Source of the DNA: DAOPYU01 sp942493245
Lineage (GTDB): Bacteria; Sumerlaeota; Sumerlaeia; UBA8349
NCBI GenBank assembly: GCA_942493245.1
Contig: OW818685.1
Span: forward strand, 4,588,001-4,652,000
Direction of reading: 5' to 3'
Length of the DNA: 64,000 nucleotides
Position numbers and translations under genes: made by a program. How positions within the stretch are numbered: the first letter of the stretch is position 1; every line of letters begins with the position of its first letter. Positions 38,400 to 46,847 of this stretch are shown here, in pieces. The notes under the pieces are model-generated. The model did not search any database, was not told the origin of the DNA, and saw nothing but the letters and a program-made list of their open reading frames with translations.

Positions 38400-38441
38400 A
38401 AAACGAACACCCCCGCCCCATAGAGCGAGGGTGTTCGTTTT
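38400..38441 (-). terminator. Intrinsic terminator of the secretin-like genes
   Basis: AAAACGAACACCC (38400-38412) pairs with GGGTGTTCGTTTT (38429-38441). On the minus strand the stem is followed by TTTTTG. It lies 33 bp past the stop codon of the 38474-40159 gene. Confidence 0.85.
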
Positions 38442-38473
38442 CATGCCTGTTTTGGAGCGGTCTGAACCCCCTG

Positions 38474-40159
38474 TTATTTCTTGGTGGGATCCAGCAACCA
38501 CTGATCGAACCCGAACTTGATCTCGGGGATCTTCACCGGGGTCTTTTCCGCCACCTGATCGGCCAGATTCGCCTGGGTTTCCAGCAGACCCTTCGCCACG
38601 GCGCTGTCAGCCAATTGTTTCTCGCTGAGGGGCGCCATCGAGTCGAAACGCTCCTTGTCCGAGAGCTTTTCGTCGCCCTTGATCTTGGCGACTTCCTCGA
38701 GCGAAAGCGGCACACCCGACTTCGGATCCACCAGACCGGCCATCGTGGCCACATCCAGCGTGATCAGAACGTTGCGCACCCGGTTGACCGACGTTTCGCC
38801 ACCAAAGACGTACCCGAGGACGGGCAGATCGCCCAGCCACGGCACACCCTGTTTCTGCTTGATGTTTTCGGTCCGCGTCAGGCCCGCCAGCACCAGTCGC
38901 TCGCCGTCGCGCACGCGCACCTGCGACACCACCGAACTCTCGGAAATGATCGGCTGGGTCTCATCGCCATCCGCAGAAGGCACAGGCGTTTTCCCGATCA
39001 CGTTCGAGATCGAGGCGCCGACATACATTTCCGTGCTCCCGCCCCCGATGAACGGCAGAATGTTCAGGAACAAACCCACCTGACCCTTCGTCGCGTTGCG
39101 CGAGTAATTGACGAAACGATCCCATTCATTGGGCGCCGTTTCGGTGTTGGTCCCCGAAGCCTGAATCATGGCGATGGGTTCGAGCGACTTCAGGCTGCCC
39201 ATCTGGGCGGAGACCGTCTTGATCGTCCCGCTCGCCAGCATGGTCGCTTTGCCCTTGACTTCGAGGAAGTCCACAAAACTCGCTGTGGCGAGAGCGTCGT
39301 AGCTGTGGTGATTATTTGTTTCGTGAAAACTGAAAGACTCGGAGTCCACCCCATCAATGTCAACGTCGTAGTAGCTACGCACATGTTGCCACCCCAGGTC
39401 GAACAGATCCTTGCCCGGACCGTTCTTCCACGTGATGTAGTCCAGCCCCAGTTTGTGGTCGCTGTTGGACGTCACTTCATAGAACTTGGCGTCCACCACG
39501 ATCTCGTTGACCGGAATGTCCACCGTGCGCGCGATTTTCTCGGCGGTCGAAGCCAGCGCTTGGAAATCCAGCACCGTCAACACGTTGTCCCGCTCGTGGA
39601 ACTCGTAGAAAGAGTTCGGGGAATAGAACGAGGTAAACTGCTGGATGTCGCGGATATCGCGGTAACGGCCTTCCCATATGAAGAGCGTCGAACCGTCGTC
39701 GGTGGCGCTGACCCACTTCTTGTCGAGCGCCTTGATGGCCTGCTGGACATAGGGCCACTGGAACGGCGGGCACACCACATAGACAAACCGCTCTTTGTTC
39801 GGGGACTTCTTGTCCAGCACGATCTGGGCATTGCCCCCTTCCATCTTCACGACGGCGCGGACCGTTTCGCGCAGTTCACGCGTCTGTTCGATCGTCAGAT
39901 TCTCGATCGGAATCAGGTGGGGCGTGTACTTGTTGAGGTGGATTTTGTTATCCACGCGGATGATCTGCACATCTCCGTCATCCGGATCCAGTTGCAATTC
40001 CTCGTCGGCATAGCCTTTCGCGAAAGGAGAAGGCGCGACCTTGTTGGAAATCCGGTCGCCCGAGCCGTTCGAGTAATAGTAAGTTGCCCAGCTACTGGTA
40101 CCAACCGCCAGAAGGGCGAGCAGCATCAGGCCGGCAACACGTTTGGCTTTCAGTCTCAT
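38474..40159 (-). CDS. Secretin-like outer-membrane protein (GspD/PilQ type), paralogue 1
   Basis: The protein has 561 residues with a signal peptide (LMLLALLAVGTSSWA). The middle region (about 170-215) is NolW/N-domain-like (FTSFYSPNSFYEFHERDNVLTVLD). A secretin core (about 230-510) contains VDIPVNEIVVDAKFYEVTS, GLDYITWKNGPG, FLNILPFI, and the closing RVRDGERLVLAGLTRTE and LGDLPVLGYVFGG, typical of secretin C-termini. Secretins form gated outer-membrane rings for type II secretion or pili. No ATPase or inner-membrane partner is adjacent. The last residues FGFDQWLLDPTKK resemble the end of the neighbour (FFEQYLLDKNM). GGAGGAAAGA precedes the ATG. Follows paralogue 2 by 94 bp. Confidence 0.82.
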   Translation of the reverse strand: MRLKAKRVAGLMLLALLAVGTSSWATYYYSNGSGDRISNKVAPSPFAKGYADEELQLDPDDGDVQIIRVDNKIHLNKYTPHLIPIENLTIEQTRELRETVRAVVKMEGGNAQIVLDKKSPNKERFVYVVCPPFQWPYVQQAIKALDKKWVSATDDGSTLFIWEGRYRDIRDIQQFTSFYSPNSFYEFHERDNVLTVLDFQALASTAEKIARTVDIPVNEIVVDAKFYEVTSNSDHKLGLDYITWKNGPGKDLFDLGWQHVRSYYDVDIDGVDSESFSFHETNNHHSYDALATASFVDFLEVKGKATMLASGTIKTVSAQMGSLKSLEPIAMIQASGTNTETAPNEWDRFVNYSRNATKGQVGLFLNILPFIGGGSTEMYVGASISNVIGKTPVPSADGDETQPIISESSVVSQVRVRDGERLVLAGLTRTENIKQKQGVPWLGDLPVLGYVFGGETSVNRVRNVLITLDVATMAGLVDPKSGVPLSLEEVAKIKGDEKLSDKERFDSMAPLSEKQLADSAVAKGLLETQANLADQVAEKTPVKIPEIKFGFDQWLLDPTKK

Positions 40160-40253
40160 TTGTATCTTTCCTCCTCTGATCTTCTGAGTTCGCCTGGTGA
40201 GTTGCGTCCCGCTCCCGGCACCGGGAGCGCGTCAAACGCCACTGTCTGCCGTC

Positions 40254-41831
40254 TTACATATTCTTATCCAGCAGATACTGCTCGAAAAAGTACTCGTCCT
40301 TCGGGAGTTCCGTCTCGATCTCCTTGGACGCCTGTTTCACCACTGCCTCATCTTCGGGCGTCATGCCGCCTTTTTCCACCACCTTGGGCGTGATCACCTC
40401 GATCAGACTCGATACCTTCGAGGCCGGTCCTTCGGTGCCGAACAGATAACCCACCACCGGGATCGAACCCAGCACCGGCACCTTGTTCGAGTTCTTGAGG
40501 TCGCGCTGCAACGTCATGCGGCCCAGCACCACTTCCTCGCCGTCGCGGGCGCGCACCTGCGTGTCCACCACCGTCGGCTTGATCAACGGAATGCCGGCCC
40601 CGTCGAATCCCACCAGGCTGTTGACCGTCGTCTGCACCGTCAGGTCAATGTTGTTGCGCGCGATAATGGGCGTCACACTCAGGATCACCCCCGCCTCAGC
40701 CACCATCGCCTCGTTGGAGCGAGCCGTAGGAACCGTCCCGCCGTCCGGGTTCACTTCAACCGGTCCCTCGCGCTCAGCCGTCCGCGCAGCCTGGGCATCC
40801 GACGAAATAAACGCCGCATCGCCCGCGCGCGTCGTCAACCCAGCCGTTACCACCCGGTCTCCATCCGCATTCGTTGTGACGGGATAATAGAGGATCTGTT
40901 CTGTGGTGCGAAATTCGGCGGCCACGCCGCTCATCGCCGTTACCTTCGATTCGTTGAGAATCCGCGCTTTCCCTTTGACCATCAGGAAATCGAAGAACTC
41001 GGAGGGATATTCCAGCGAATAGGCCGAAACGCGGCTGTTCGTCTGAATGGAATTCGTCGGCGTCTCGATGTGGCTTTTCGACTTGCCTTCCACAAACAAC
41101 GTCTGACCCGGGCCGTTCTTCCACGACATGAAATCCAACCCCAGCGACGCGTCGTTCGAGGACTCGACCTCATAGATCCGCGCGGTGATGGCGGCTTGAG
41201 CCGTCGGCACATCGTAGGTAGCCGCGGCCTTCGCGATGGCCGCCACACCCGACGGAGACCCCTGAATGTAGAACCCGTTCGCCTTCGGATCGGGCTTCAT
41301 GGTGTTGTCCGTCGAACCGTACAGCAACAAACTCATCGGCGGCTGCGGGTCCATGCAACTGCGGTTGCGCAACTGCACATACTGCCACTTTGTGCCGGAC
41401 GAGTCGGTGAGATCGGGTCTGTCCAGCGCCTCGACCATCTTGCCGATCGCCTCGAGCTGGTACTCCGGCACCACGACCATGAGCAGGCCACCCGTGGCGT
41501 CCTTCTCGAGGTTCAGATACGTCGAGTACATCCCGCCTTCCGCCGCTACCGCATCCTTGATGAAGTAAACGACTTCATAGGGGTTCGCGTACTTCAACTC
41601 GAACGTTCGGGGCACATAGCGGTTCGACTGAATCTTTTCATTACTCGTCAGAACTTTCACCACGCGCGGGGCCTTGTCCAACCCCGAAGCCGCCTGGGCC
41701 GACGTGGAATAGGCCACCGCGCCCGCACCCGGCTTTTCGGATTTCCCTTGGCCGGCGGCGTCTTCCCCAGCCTGAGCGGCGCCCGCCGCCAGACTGAAGA
41801 CCAGGGCTCCGGCTAACAGTTTTCTCAGCAT
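40254..41831 (-). CDS. Secretin-like outer-membrane protein (GspD/PilQ type), paralogue 2
   Basis: The protein has 525 residues with a signal peptide (LLAGALVFSLAAGAAQA). N-domain segment PRTFELKYANPYEVVYFIKD (about 75-94); a second ring-building region; then a secretin core with ARIYEVESSNDASLGLDF, MSWKNGPGQ, VILSVTPIIARNNIDLTVQT, RARDGEEVVLGRMTLQRD and LGSIPVVGYLFG. The order and the WKNGPG segment match paralogue 1, so the two arose by duplication. GGAGGAACCGAGGA precedes the ATG. It is separated by 386 bp from an exported protein gene upstream on the same strand. Two unequal secretins might form a mixed ring or serve two machines; this is inference. Confidence 0.82.
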   Translation of the reverse strand: MLRKLLAGALVFSLAAGAAQAGEDAAGQGKSEKPGAGAVAYSTSAQAASGLDKAPRVVKVLTSNEKIQSNRYVPRTFELKYANPYEVVYFIKDAVAAEGGMYSTYLNLEKDATGGLLMVVVPEYQLEAIGKMVEALDRPDLTDSSGTKWQYVQLRNRSCMDPQPPMSLLLYGSTDNTMKPDPKANGFYIQGSPSGVAAIAKAAATYDVPTAQAAITARIYEVESSNDASLGLDFMSWKNGPGQTLFVEGKSKSHIETPTNSIQTNSRVSAYSLEYPSEFFDFLMVKGKARILNESKVTAMSGVAAEFRTTEQILYYPVTTNADGDRVVTAGLTTRAGDAAFISSDAQAARTAEREGPVEVNPDGGTVPTARSNEAMVAEAGVILSVTPIIARNNIDLTVQTTVNSLVGFDGAGIPLIKPTVVDTQVRARDGEEVVLGRMTLQRDLKNSNKVPVLGSIPVVGYLFGTEGPASKVSSLIEVITPKVVEKGGMTPEDEAVVKQASKEIETELPKDEYFFEQYLLDKNM

Positions 41832-42217
41832 TCCTCGGTTCCTCCATCCTCACATGCTCTTGCAGAGCCGCAACGGCCCTTTGGCTGTCCATCCAGCCAT
41901 CCTTTTCTATCGACATTCCCTTTTTTTCTCGCACCGGGCAAGAACAAAGACCGTGTCACAAATCGTCCCCTGTCACGCCGAACCCCTGAAACGCGCCAGA
42001 AATCTTGCAGATGCCCCTTTTTCCTCCCTTCACGGAGTCTGATCCATTCCATTCCGTCTCGATCAACGTCACTTTTTCTCAGAACCCTGTCCACCCGGAT
42101 GATATAAGAACTGTTTTCCCTATCGGCGCATCCCGAGCATGACTTAACAAAAAATAAGCAGGGGAAAAGTCCGGGAAACGCGTTATTCAACACTCCCCAG
42201 AGAAAAAATTTCACGTC
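41832..42217. other. Non-coding gap upstream of the secretin pair
   Basis: 386 bp. It probably holds the promoter of the secretin-like genes. No repeat of families A-C and no credible gene is visible. Confidence 0.4.
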
Positions 42218-43285
42218 TTATTGCGCCGCCCCACCGCCGAGCGCCGGCGGCTGCAGCACAGCGGGACCGGCCGCCGGCTTCGCCGCATTCGGATTGGGCG
42301 CATTCGGAGTCCCCGCAGCCGGTTGCACGGTCTGGCCGGGGCTTTTCAGGGGCGAAGACTGGCGACTTGTCGGCATTTCCCGGAATTTTTGCGTCCGTTC
42401 GTTCATCAGCGCTTTGAGCGCCTGCTCCGGTTCCATCGCCAGCGCCGGCGCCTGAGCCCGCACAAACCCTCCGTAGGGACTGACATAGAACCCCGCCCGC
42501 GCGTTCGCGCCTGCCGGCGCATCCAGCGTCACCCACCAGTCCAGCAGACTCGACTCGGTCTCGACCAGCGTCGCGCGCGCTCCCGCCACCTCGCGCCCAT
42601 ATTTCGCCTTCGCCACCCGGATCGCTTCCTCGCGCGTCAGCAGGTCGTTGGTGTCCCGCTGCCAAAGCCGGTCCCCTTTGACCGCAAATTCCACCGACAC
42701 CCCACTCTTCTGCACCTCTTTTTCCGCCGTTGCGGCGTCCCCATTTCCCTTGTCGCGGGCCGTGACCGACTCATATTCTGCATACAACACATACTCCCCT
42801 TCGGCGCGCGTCAGGTTGACAAACGCGAATTTCTCCAGCAACCCCGCACCCGGCTGCAACGACTCGAACTGAGGAGCCAGAGCGTCCCCCATCAGCGCCG
42901 GCTGCTTGATCACCACCGGCGCGCGGCGGTAGATCGGTTCGGATCCCTTCCGCAACAGGCGAAAATGCAGATTCGAGTGCCGCACCTGTTTCACGCTCAC
43001 CGGCTGCGCAACCAGCATGGGCGTGTCGTAGTGATTGACCAGCTCCACCTGGCACACCACCATCTCGCCCGGGCGGTACTCCGATTTATCAAACCGCACC
43101 TGAAGTTCTATCCGGTCTTTCTGCTCTCTCGGGGGAGCCGCCTTTTTCGTCACTGGAGCCGCCTTTTCCTCCTGTGGCGCGGTTTCGGCGCCCGCGCCCG
43201 CACTCCCGGCTAACACCAGCATACCCGCCAAGACCCCCAGAAGGGCCACCCGTCCCCGCTGCATCCCCCCGCGCAATATCTTCAT
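42218..43285 (-). CDS. Exported protein of unknown function with beta-rich domain and Pro/Ala-rich tail
   Basis: The protein has 355 residues from ATG 43285 (AGGGAG about 10 bp upstream); a GTG three codons earlier lacks room for a ribosome-binding site. A signal peptide (VALLGVLAGMLVLAGSAGAGA) is followed by an Ala/Lys/Pro-rich spacer. A beta-sandwich-like domain follows (about 60-190), beginning RIELQVRFDKSEYRPGEMV with FVNLTRAEGEYVLYAEY near the end. A second part (about 210-285, LTREEAIRVAKAKYGREV, WWVTLDAP, AGFYVSPYGGFV) resembles PepSY-like propeptide repeats. The tail is low-complexity Pro/Ala/Gly/Asn. The gene is on the same strand as the two secretins, 386 bp upstream of them. No family recognised with certainty. 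Confidence 0.6.
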   Translation of the reverse strand: MKILRGGMQRGRVALLGVLAGMLVLAGSAGAGAETAPQEEKAAPVTKKAAPPREQKDRIELQVRFDKSEYRPGEMVVCQVELVNHYDTPMLVAQPVSVKQVRHSNLHFRLLRKGSEPIYRRAPVVIKQPALMGDALAPQFESLQPGAGLLEKFAFVNLTRAEGEYVLYAEYESVTARDKGNGDAATAEKEVQKSGVSVEFAVKGDRLWQRDTNDLLTREEAIRVAKAKYGREVAGARATLVETESSLLDWWVTLDAPAGANARAGFYVSPYGGFVRAQAPALAMEPEQALKALMNERTQKFREMPTSRQSSPLKSPGQTVQPAAGTPNAPNPNAAKPAAGPAVLQPPALGGGAAQ

Positions 43286-44137
43286 GAATCCCACTCCCTG
43301 ACTCTCGATGTAGAAATGGCCCCGCTCTTTTTCAGCGAATCGGCAACGGTTTTTGAAAATCCGACCAGAATGTAGGATCTGTCACCGAAATGTGAGAAAC
43401 CGTGGCTCGTTTTCACCCCACATTGTCAAAATTCTGGACAGTTCCGTTCGCAATACGCCCCCGGAACCCCACTTTTCTTCCGCTTTGAACGCTCTGATCA
43501 TGGTTTTTCCGGGAAAAAACTGCTCATCCGACTACGCGACTCCCACTCACCCTGACCCGCAATCCTTGAAACAGCAATTTCGGTGCCACCAGGGAATAAA
43601 CCTTTAGAACTGCGAACTGAGTCAGAATCATACGACAAACCCCATCCGAAATTTAGCGATTCAACGGCTTGTTTGCAAGTATTTTAGCCATCTCCGACCT
43701 TATTTGTTCTGCGTCCCACCCAACCGCGATGACCCTAACCTTCCATTATTAGAGGAAGATGAGGCGCAAGTGAGATTGGAATAAGAATTCCTTCATCCCG
43801 GCTGCGTCTCTGCGTGATTATTCTTTACATCCCCATTCTCTGGGTTTGCGTGTCTCTTCGTGGTATCAGACCTCTCGGCTGGGCGGACACACAGGTCCGC
43901 CCCTACAGATGGGTTGCGGCTCCGCTGCGCCTGGTTATAGGTGTTTTGTGTTCGCCCTCGACACAGCCTCAAGACTTTTGGATTCTCCTGGTCCTCCCGG
44001 CAGGAAACCAACAATCCCATTGATTGGGTGTTCCCGATCCGGCTATACTGTCGTTTCAGGGCAATCTCTCAGCCGAACTGCCCACCGGCCCGGATGGGGC
44101 CGCTTTGTCCCTCGATTCTTCAATTAGGAGTCGCTCC
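43286..44137. other. Large non-coding region with one palindrome
   Basis: 852 bp, more AT-rich than its surroundings, with no supported gene. It contains the hairpin GGGCGGAC-ACACAG-GTCCGCCC (43881-43902) followed by CTACAGATGGG, a widespread type of intergenic repeat. It must contain the promoters of two divergent genes. I found no recognisable riboswitch or structured RNA by eye. Confidence 0.45.
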
Positions 44138-44587
44138 ATGCCCTATACCCGATTCCAGCCATACCCCGCCCGTGGGTTCACCCTCATCGCCCTGCTGGTC
44201 GTGCTCGTCATCATCGCCCTCCTGAGCTACAACCAGCTGGTGGACAAAGACGGCGCCTTGCGTTCGAAACAATCCACCGACCGGGCCAAAACGGCCGCCT
44301 GCGCGACCAACCGCACGGTCCTTCGTTCCCAGATCGCCATCTGGACCATGAGCAACCCGGGCAAGCCCGTCACCCTCGACGCAATGAAAGCTTCCGGCGT
44401 TCAGGTTCCCGGCTGCCCCCTCGAGGGCAAATGGACGATCAGCCCGGACGGCTCGACGATCTATTGCTCCATCTGCGACCCGCAGCCCACGCCCGAGACG
44501 ACGACACAACCCGCCTCTCCCCGACCCGCTGCGCCCGGCTTGCCCCAGATGCCCCGGATGCCGGTACCGCCCGGCTCAGGCAACTGA
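44138..44587 (+). CDS. Pseudopilin-like protein lacking Glu5
   Basis: The protein has 149 residues. ATG 44138 follows TTAGGAG by 7 bp, which fixes the start. The leader ends ...PARG, then FTLIALLVVLVIIALLSYN, a prepilin helix with Ala in place of the conserved Glu5. The globular part has a Cys pattern CATN, VPGCPLEGKW and YCSICDP, seen in minor pseudopilins of this kind of genome, and a Pro/Gln-rich C-terminus. Glu5 normally pairs with the N-terminus of the next subunit; its absence in GspK-type pilins marks the tip subunit. It may therefore be an initiator or tip protein. No neighbouring pilus gene on its strand. Confidence 0.75.
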   Translation: MPYTRFQPYPARGFTLIALLVVLVIIALLSYNQLVDKDGALRSKQSTDRAKTAACATNRTVLRSQIAIWTMSNPGKPVTLDAMKASGVQVPGCPLEGKWTISPDGSTIYCSICDPQPTPETTTQPASPRPAAPGLPQMPRMPVPPGSGN

Positions 44588-44604
44588 ACCCCAAAATCGG
44601 TCTG

Positions 44605-44805
44605 GAAATCCCGCGATTGACCATCCTTTCGCCGGGGAAGGAATTCGTTCACCTTTCGGGTGTCGTGCTTATTCGCGCCAAGCAGACGTTCGGCGCTCCC
44701 GGGGACAGTCGTTTTCCCCAACAAAAATGGGCTTTTCTGGGATGGCGGGCGTCTCGCCCGCCTGAGAGAAAGTCGTAATGGCCGGTTCAACCGCGGTTTT
44801 CGGGA
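44605..44805 (+). repeat. Family A dispersed repeat (A5)
   Basis: About 200 bp, forward orientation. TCACCTTTCGGGT (about 44650), a degenerate middle, core hairpin GGCGGGCG-TCT-CGCCCGCC (44744-44762), and end TTCAACCGCGGTTTTCGGG. It fills the gap after the pseudopilin gene. Confidence 0.75.
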
Positions 44806-44807
44806 TT

Positions 44808-44835
44808 AAAAAAATGCGCCCGCGAAGCGGGCGCA
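44808..44835 (-). terminator. Intrinsic terminator of the H1-like gene
   Basis: TGCGCCCGC-GAA-GCGGGCGCA (44815-44835), flanked by seven A (44808-44814), which are T on the minus strand after the stem. It lies about 105 bp past the H1-like gene's stop. Confidence 0.9.
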
Positions 44836-44940
44836 AGTTGGAATCAGATTAGACAACCTTGGGTTTTGCGAAGCAGACTGAATGGCGGGACAGATTTGCT
44901 TGCAGATCTGCTCCTGTTCGGGCGATTCTACTACAACAAG

Positions 44941-45312
44941 TCACTCACCAGCGGGTTTGTCTGTGGGCTTCTCAGCGGCTTTCTTGACCGTCTTCTTCGC
45001 AGCGGCTTTCTTCGCCACCTTCTTGGCGGGCTTGGCGGCGGCCTTCTTGACGGCGGCTTTTTTCGCGACCTTCTTCACAACCTTCTTGGCCACTTTCTTG
45101 ACCGCGGGTTTTTTCACGGCCGCCTTCTTGACCACCGTCTTCTTCACAGCCTTTTTCACCGCTTTCTTTACGGCTTTCTTCGCGGGTTTAGCTGCGGGCT
45201 TGGCTGCGGGTTTCGCGGCCACTTTCTTTGCGGGTTTGGCTGCGGGTTTCGCGGCCACTTTCTTTGCTGCCGGTTTTGCTGCGACTTTCTTCTCCACTTT
45301 CTTGGCCACCAT
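44941..45312 (-). CDS. Histone H1-like Ala/Lys/Pro-rich basic protein
   Basis: The protein has 123 residues, almost entirely Ala, Lys, Val and Pro in short repeats (KKVAAKPAAK, KKAVKKAVKKAVKK). It has no folded domain. Such proteins in bacteria (for example the C-terminal domains of H1-like Hc1 or AlgP) bind DNA non-specifically and compact the nucleoid, sometimes affecting transcription. GGGGTGACCGACA precedes the ATG and a terminator follows, so it is a single-gene unit. An HU/IHF protein is encoded 4 kb away. The low complexity makes length variation between strains likely. Confidence 0.8.
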   Translation of the reverse strand: MVAKKVEKKVAAKPAAKKVAAKPAAKPAKKVAAKPAAKPAAKPAKKAVKKAVKKAVKKTVVKKAAVKKPAVKKVAKKVVKKVAKKAAVKKAAAKPAKKVAKKAAAKKTVKKAAEKPTDKPAGE

Positions 45313-45607
45313 TGTCGGTCACCCCTTTCTGCTTGGACGTGTAAGATGGAATATTCGCAAAAAACCCAAGGTTTGTTAGGATTCTACCAGCTGCTTTCGC
45401 ATCACTACGTCCCTCGAGCGGAGATCTCGTGACACTTCCCAATGGAACCTCTTTGGACAATCTGGTAGAAGAACCCGAACGAGTGCAGCTACGCGCCACA
45501 CTCTATGCTATTCTTCGCGGAGTGCATCCTCATTTGTCAAGACTAAAACGGATCTTCATTTTGATTTGTGCGTTTTTTTTCTCTACAACGAAAGGAATCG
45601 TTCTCAT

Positions 45608-46201
45608 ATGCCTTCAGACAACCCTTCCACAATCGCGCAAACACGCTGTCCCTGGTGTCTCGCTCATCCGCTCTACATCCAGTATCACGACACCGAATGG
45701 GGCGTTCCGCAACACGACGACCGGCATCTTTTCGAGATGCTGATCCTCGAAGGCGCTCAGGCCGGCCTGAGCTGGCTCACCATCCTCAAGCGCCGAGAGG
45801 GATACGAAAAAGCCTATTTTCACTGGGATATCGAGCGAATCGCGCGCTTCGATTCGGAAGATCGAGAACGTCTGCTGCAAGACTCCGGCATCATCCGAAA
45901 CCGCAACAAGATCGAGGCCTCGATCGGCAACGCGCAACGCTTCCTCGCCGTGTGCGAAGAGTTCGGCAGCTTCGACAACTACCTCTGGCGCTTCACCGAA
46001 GGCCGCGTCCTGTGCGCCACTCCCCGTTTTCAACGTGTGCAGGACGTTCCCTGCGCCAGCGCCGAATCCAATCGCCTCTCGAAGGATCTGCTGCAACGAG
46101 GATTTCGATTCGTCGGCCCCACTATTCTCTACTCCTACATGCAGGCGTGCGGACTCGTGGACGATCACCTGCAGGACTGCTTCAAGAGCGCCGGACGATA
46201 G
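45608..46201 (+). CDS. tag: DNA-3-methyladenine glycosylase I
   Basis: Removes 3-methyladenine from alkylated DNA in base-excision repair. The protein has 197 residues from ATG 45608 (AAAGGA upstream). TRCPWCLAHPLYIQYHDTEWG matches the Tag N-terminus, including the zinc Cys and the Glu/Trp of the lesion pocket; it is quoted here only in part because it runs on as GVPQHDD and LFEMLILEGAQAGLSW. The zinc site is completed by VDDHLQDC near the C-terminus. Single gene, convergent with the sirtuin gene 23 bp away. Confidence 0.95.
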   Translation: MPSDNPSTIAQTRCPWCLAHPLYIQYHDTEWGVPQHDDRHLFEMLILEGAQAGLSWLTILKRREGYEKAYFHWDIERIARFDSEDRERLLQDSGIIRNRNKIEASIGNAQRFLAVCEEFGSFDNYLWRFTEGRVLCATPRFQRVQDVPCASAESNRLSKDLLQRGFRFVGPTILYSYMQACGLVDDHLQDCFKSAGR

Positions 46202-46224
46202 ATCCGATTCGAATTCAAGCGCCC

Positions 46225-46833
46225 TTATCTGCCGTATTCCTTCAGAAATCGAGGGACTTCCTCTTCCGCATTGTCATTGATGATTTTCACGGTCGCCCCT
46301 GCGTTTTGGGCGGCATCACAGACATAGGATGCGGTCGATGTGTAGAACGAGGTCCCCACGACCAGCAGCAGGTCCACCTTCGAGACCCTTTCGATCGCAT
46401 CGTAAAGTCTCGGGATGCTGTCACCGTACAGGACAACATCCGGTTGCAGGAGGGTTTCCCTGCACAGGGGACATTCCAGGGATTCCGTTGTGATGGAAAA
46501 GGGATACCCTCCCTGGCATTCCGGACAGAAGACTTTCCGCAGACTCCCATGAATCTCGATGACTTCGTCTTCCGGACTCCCCGCCTTGTGATGGAGTCCG
46601 TCAATATTCATGGTCACAATGGGAATATGGTGTTCCGCCAGGGCGATGTGGGCCGGATTGGGCATCGCGGCCTCGGTCACGGCGCGCATTTCATTCAAGA
46701 TCCGGTAGAACTCCTCCGGATGGGCCTCGAAGTATTGGCGGCTGAGTTTGTCCCTCAAGTCGCCCATTTCGACGAAGGTCGGAACCCCGCTGGCTTTCGA
46801 TACCCCGGCCCCGGTCAACGCGGCTATTTTCAT
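46225..46833 (-). CDS. Sirtuin (SIR2-type) NAD-dependent protein deacylase
   Basis: Removes acyl groups from lysine, consuming NAD+. The protein has 202 residues from ATG 46833 (GGAGG 7 bp upstream); a GTG six codons earlier overlaps the nadD stop as GTGA. Motifs: GAGVSKASGVPTF (usual GAGISxxSGIPxFR; the Arg is Val), TMNIDGLHHKAG (usual TQNIDxLH; Gln is Met), catalytic His in EIHGSL, a four-Cys zinc site CPEC...CPLC and GTSFYTST. The changes at two NAD-site positions may lower or alter deacetylase activity. It follows nadD directly, so NAD synthesis and NAD consumption are in one operon. Confidence 0.9.
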   Translation of the reverse strand: MKIAALTGAGVSKASGVPTFVEMGDLRDKLSRQYFEAHPEEFYRILNEMRAVTEAAMPNPAHIALAEHHIPIVTMNIDGLHHKAGSPEDEVIEIHGSLRKVFCPECQGGYPFSITTESLECPLCRETLLQPDVVLYGDSIPRLYDAIERVSKVDLLLVVGTSFYTSTASYVCDAAQNAGATVKIINDNAEEEVPRFLKEYGR

Positions 46834-46847
46834 CCTCTTGCCTCCGG

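Noticed and set aside
38201..41816. Plus-strand open frames of up to 730 codons across the secretin-like genes
   Set aside because: Both genes on the minus strand have signal peptides and conserved motifs; the antisense frames have none and run through repeats.
46225..46833. Anti-phage SIR2 defence system
   Set aside because: The protein is a short sirtuin with a zinc site like housekeeping deacylases, in a metabolic operon, with no defence partner.
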